The notes under the pieces were generated by a model. It worked only from the letters and a program-made list of their open reading frames with translations. It ran no database searches and was not told where the DNA came from. This document shows positions 62,073 through 64,000 of a stretch of 64,000 bases of DNA, in pieces; the first letter of the stretch is position 1, and every line of letters begins with the position of its first letter. The position numbers and the translations under genes were made by a program. The DNA comes from Mucilaginibacter arboris (GTDB lineage: Bacteria > Bacteroidota > Bacteroidia > Sphingobacteriales > Sphingobacteriaceae), in contig NZ_WPIK01000014.1 in the NCBI RefSeq assembly GCF_009754915.1, forward strand, positions 1-64,000. Direction: 5' to 3'.

Positions 62073-63227
62073 TTAAAAGCGCATAAAAGCAGCAATAACG
62101 CTTTCTTTAGGCATTTTTTCTGCTTCCAGTATGTGTACAGCTCCGCCGTTTAATACTGTTTTTACCACCGCTTTATTGATGAGGCATTCATCGCCTTCCT
62201 GCTTTTCCTGGTGGATGTTTAATTTGTTATCCTTTTCATTAAATGTTCCCCAAATGTGGACATCTTTTTGAACGAACAGATCAGAAATTCGGCTGTAATA
62301 GCTTGCTGGTATTACCGTTTCCGGAATAGAGGAAGTAAGCGGCGTTGCTATCTGGTTATAATAGTTTTGAAGTGCACCGTTATGAACGGCCTTAAAGTAC
62401 GGGGCAAGTTTTTCTCTCGCTTTTTCCCACAAAGCCAGTTTGTCTTCCCGCTCGTAATTGCCAATAACGGCTTCTTCTGCAATGTGTTTATAATGAGAGT
62501 TTTGTCGATATAAACCTATCAGATTATCTACCGCAGCAAGTATTAATGGTTTATGTTCATTGGCTAAAACTTCCGTCCATAAAGTCTGGTCCAGTTCTTT
62601 GATGTACTGCGTAAGGTATTCCTTATCATCTGCCAATCCCGAATCATGTCCGTGTAAGCTTGCTGCTTGTCCCGGCGCAGTTCCGCCAGCCCGGAACAAC
62701 TGGTTTTTATCCTTTTCCTCAAAATGGATGACATCACCTACCCCTTGCGGCAAACCAGCTATTTCCAGTTCCTGCATGCCAAAAGCATCGCCCAAATAAA
62801 AATGCGAAACATGTTTGCTGAAAACCAGCATATAAAATTGCTCGTTGCTGGTTAAAACAGGCATTAACGGGCTGATATAAAACGAAGTGTTGATAAACAA
62901 TTCCTGTTTAACGGTTAGCGGCAGGGTCAATGTTTTAACATAATCTTTAGCGATAAACAAAGCAAGGCCTTCTAACTGATTGTTCCAGAAAGTTTCGTGG
63001 TTTAACAAATCAAAGCCTTGCCGTAAAAACTGTGCGGCTTCATCTTTGGCCATACCTTTTTGATGAAGCTGTTTTTGCGCCTCCTGCAACTGATTTTTTA
63101 AAACGATAATATCCTGTTTTTCATTTACCTCTACGCCAGAACGATGTGTTGGGATAAAAATGGAAACGCAAGGTTCTGATTGATAATTTGCCAGTTCTGC
63201 AAATTCTTCTTTTGATAATAATTCCAT
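62073..63227 (-). CDS. baeRF3-domain protein (archaeo-eukaryotic release factor-like)
   Basis: The 384-residue soluble protein begins LSKEEFAELANYQSEPCVSIFIPTHRSG, typical of the bacterial eRF1-like family 3. It continues with VSHFYLGDAFGMQELEIAGLP, the DKEYLTQYIKELDQTLW segment, PLILAAVDNLIGLYRQNSHY and a C-terminal KEDVHIWGTF-like stretch. These proteins share the eRF1 fold; a role at ribosomes has been proposed from genome context but is not proven. Probably co-transcribed with the small gene upstream (10 bp gap). Confidence 0.8.
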   Translation of the reverse strand: MELLSKEEFAELANYQSEPCVSIFIPTHRSGVEVNEKQDIIVLKNQLQEAQKQLHQKGMAKDEAAQFLRQGFDLLNHETFWNNQLEGLALFIAKDYVKTLTLPLTVKQELFINTSFYISPLMPVLTSNEQFYMLVFSKHVSHFYLGDAFGMQELEIAGLPQGVGDVIHFEEKDKNQLFRAGGTAPGQAASLHGHDSGLADDKEYLTQYIKELDQTLWTEVLANEHKPLILAAVDNLIGLYRQNSHYKHIAEEAVIGNYEREDKLALWEKAREKLAPYFKAVHNGALQNYYNQIATPLTSSIPETVIPASYYSRISDLFVQKDVHIWGTFNEKDNKLNIHQEKQEGDECLINKAVVKTVLNGGAVHILEAEKMPKESVIAAFMRF

Positions 63228-63237
63228 GCTTTACAGT

Positions 63238-63471
63238 TTAGGTGTTATCACGATCAGTTGTATCTTCACCTTTATTTACATTACGGTTAACATGCCGCAA
63301 CGGCACATTGGCCGCAGGAGTGTCTGGCCCGTCCATGTATTTTTCGGTTAACGTTTCATCTGTTTCCGGGTCTGTTCCTGCAAAAGCATCTCTTAAACCG
63401 TCTGTATTTTTGTCGGAACCCGAAGGTTTTCCTTTTTGTGGGGTAAATTTCCCCTCTCTATCCTTTGCCAT
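63238..63471 (-). CDS. Small hydrophilic protein of unknown function
   Basis: The 77-residue product is very polar and likely disordered (GKFTPQKGKPSGSDKNTDGL, DETLTEKYMDGPDTP), with no membrane segment. Family not recognised; similar short Asp/Thr-rich proteins occur in Sphingobacteriaceae. It ends 10 bp before the baeRF3 gene on the same strand, so the two probably form an operon. A plus-strand frame over the same bases is a shadow. Confidence 0.6.
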   Translation of the reverse strand: MAKDREGKFTPQKGKPSGSDKNTDGLRDAFAGTDPETDETLTEKYMDGPDTPAANVPLRHVNRNVNKGEDTTDRDNT

Positions 63472-63556
63472 AACCTTATCTAATTAGTAGTTAAAAGCAA
63501 CAGCCTTTAAAGGTCAAGGGTTTTGATAATTTTAAATAAGTTTTAAAGCACTCATT

Positions 63557-63579
63557 TTTTAGGTGATAAAAGAAGCATG
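63557..63579. repeat. Interspersed motif, long form
   Basis: TTTTTAGGTGATAAAAGAAG continuing CATGGG, between the small gene and the UvrD-like gene; exact core at 63567-63576. Confidence 0.8.
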
Positions 63580-63633
63580 GGTTATTTGCTAATATTTATA
63601 GGAAAAATTAAAAATAATCGTTAATATAGCATA

Positions 63634-64000
63634 GTGAATTTCAATCCCGTTTTACAAAAACCGCTCAAAATATTACAAGCTTCGGCTGGCTCCGGCAAAA
63701 CTTTCAGTTTAACTGCTCATTACCTTACGCTTTTGTTTGATAACGAGCTGAAATACCGCGAAGTGCTTGCCGTAACTTTCACCAACAAAGCTACAGAAGA
63801 AATGAAAAGCCGTATTTTAAGCGTGCTGTGTTCTTTAGCTTTAGGTGAGGAAAGTGTGGCGGTTTTCCGGAAAATCATCCAGGAAGCTCACCCTTTCCTC
63901 AATCCAAAAGCTTTGCAGGAGCGGGCGCACCAGATTTACCGTCGCATTTTGCACGATTACAGCCGCTTTGCCATTAATACCATTGATGGTTTTGTACAGC
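63634..64000 (+). CDS. UvrD/AddA-like ATP-dependent nuclease-helicase (5' part)
   Basis: The frame starts at GTG 63634 and runs off the right edge. The visible 122 residues show the superfamily 1 helicase start: ILQASAGSGKTFSLTAHYL (Walker A), then REVLAVTFTNKATEEMKSRIL (motif Ia) and DYSRFAINTIDGFVQ. This is the N-terminus of the large RecB/AddA-type subunit of Bacteroidetes used in recombinational repair of double-strand breaks. The start is supported by the position of the Walker A loop about 15 residues in. Product beyond 64000 is unseen. Confidence 0.85.
   Translation, partial: MNFNPVLQKPLKILQASAGSGKTFSLTAHYLTLLFDNELKYREVLAVTFTNKATEEMKSRILSVLCSLALGEESVAVFRKIIQEAHPFLNPKALQERAHQIYRRILHDYSRFAINTIDGFVQ

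Noticed and set aside
62256-62855. Plus-strand frames opposite the baeRF3 gene
   Set aside because: They are shadows of a conserved minus-strand protein; the translations show no features.

Overview
The window is chromosomal DNA from a moderately low-GC Bacteroidetes bacterium, most likely of the family Sphingobacteriaceae (Pedobacter/Mucilaginibacter-like). The signs are a SusC/SusD pair, the Bacteroidetes-type promoter elements TTG/TTTG and TAnnTTTG, a three-gene Sdh complex with a fused cytochrome b subunit, Bacteroidetes-type lipoproteins, and many genes typical of that family. A near-perfect parS site at about 10.87 kb beside mnmG suggests an origin-proximal location. No rRNA, CRISPR array or complete insertion sequence was seen; there is one tRNA, tRNA-Gly(CCC).

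Layout. 0-0.5 kb: the 3' part of a very AT-rich, apparently frameshifted gene. 0.5-13.4 kb: housekeeping genes (rmuC, thiL, divergent nadA/nadB, a small membrane protein, tRNA-Gly, a gamma-carbonic anhydrase-like protein, an Ig-like lipoprotein, mnmG, parS, an ABC-F ATPase, an atypical SDR). 13.6-15.9 kb: a three-gene MCE/Mla lipid transport operon. 15.9-28.5 kb: SNF2 helicase, dapF, HtrA protease, pdeM, the sdh operon, a DsbD-like reductase and a YtxH protein. 28.9-31.9 kb: a large outer-membrane beta-barrel protein. 32.1-38.4 kb: a tight six-gene operon holding egtB and egtD, a two-gene ABC importer whose permease is fused to its binding protein, a flavin disulfide reductase and a DUF427 protein. 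I read it as an ergothioneine synthesis, uptake and possibly recycling unit. 38.5-60 kb: a polysaccharide utilization locus (PUL) with SusC, SusD, a seven-heme cytochrome, three GH30, one GH5-CBM6 and two GH3 enzymes. It probably acts on beta-1,6/beta-1,3-glucan. It also holds an unusual membrane sensor fused to a transposase-type zinc ribbon. 60-64 kb: a Tat-exported Gfo/Idh oxidoreductase, an e(P4)-family phosphatase, a baeRF3-type protein, a small hydrophilic protein and the start of a UvrD/AddA-like nuclease-helicase.

Three layers of non-coding structure cut across this map. First, a short interspersed motif, core TAAAAGAAGC, best form GGTGATAAAAGAAGCATC, occurs 30 times exactly in both orientations. 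Half of the copies are intergenic, often about 10 bp past a stop codon, and some are arranged as inverted pairs. Second, two copies of a MITE-like element of about 0.28 and 0.34 kb, with terminal inverted repeats and a central palindrome, lie in opposite orientation and bracket the enzyme part of the PUL. Third, the first ~41 bp of the Tat oxidoreductase gene are repeated directly just after egtD, as if the whole PUL had been inserted at the start of that gene.

The PUL has no recognisable hybrid two-component sensor, AraC or ECF/anti-sigma regulator. The sensor-zinc ribbon fusion is the only regulatory candidate inside it, and susC and the first GH3 gene share a nearly identical promoter. All functions are assigned by reading the translations and motifs; no database search was run.
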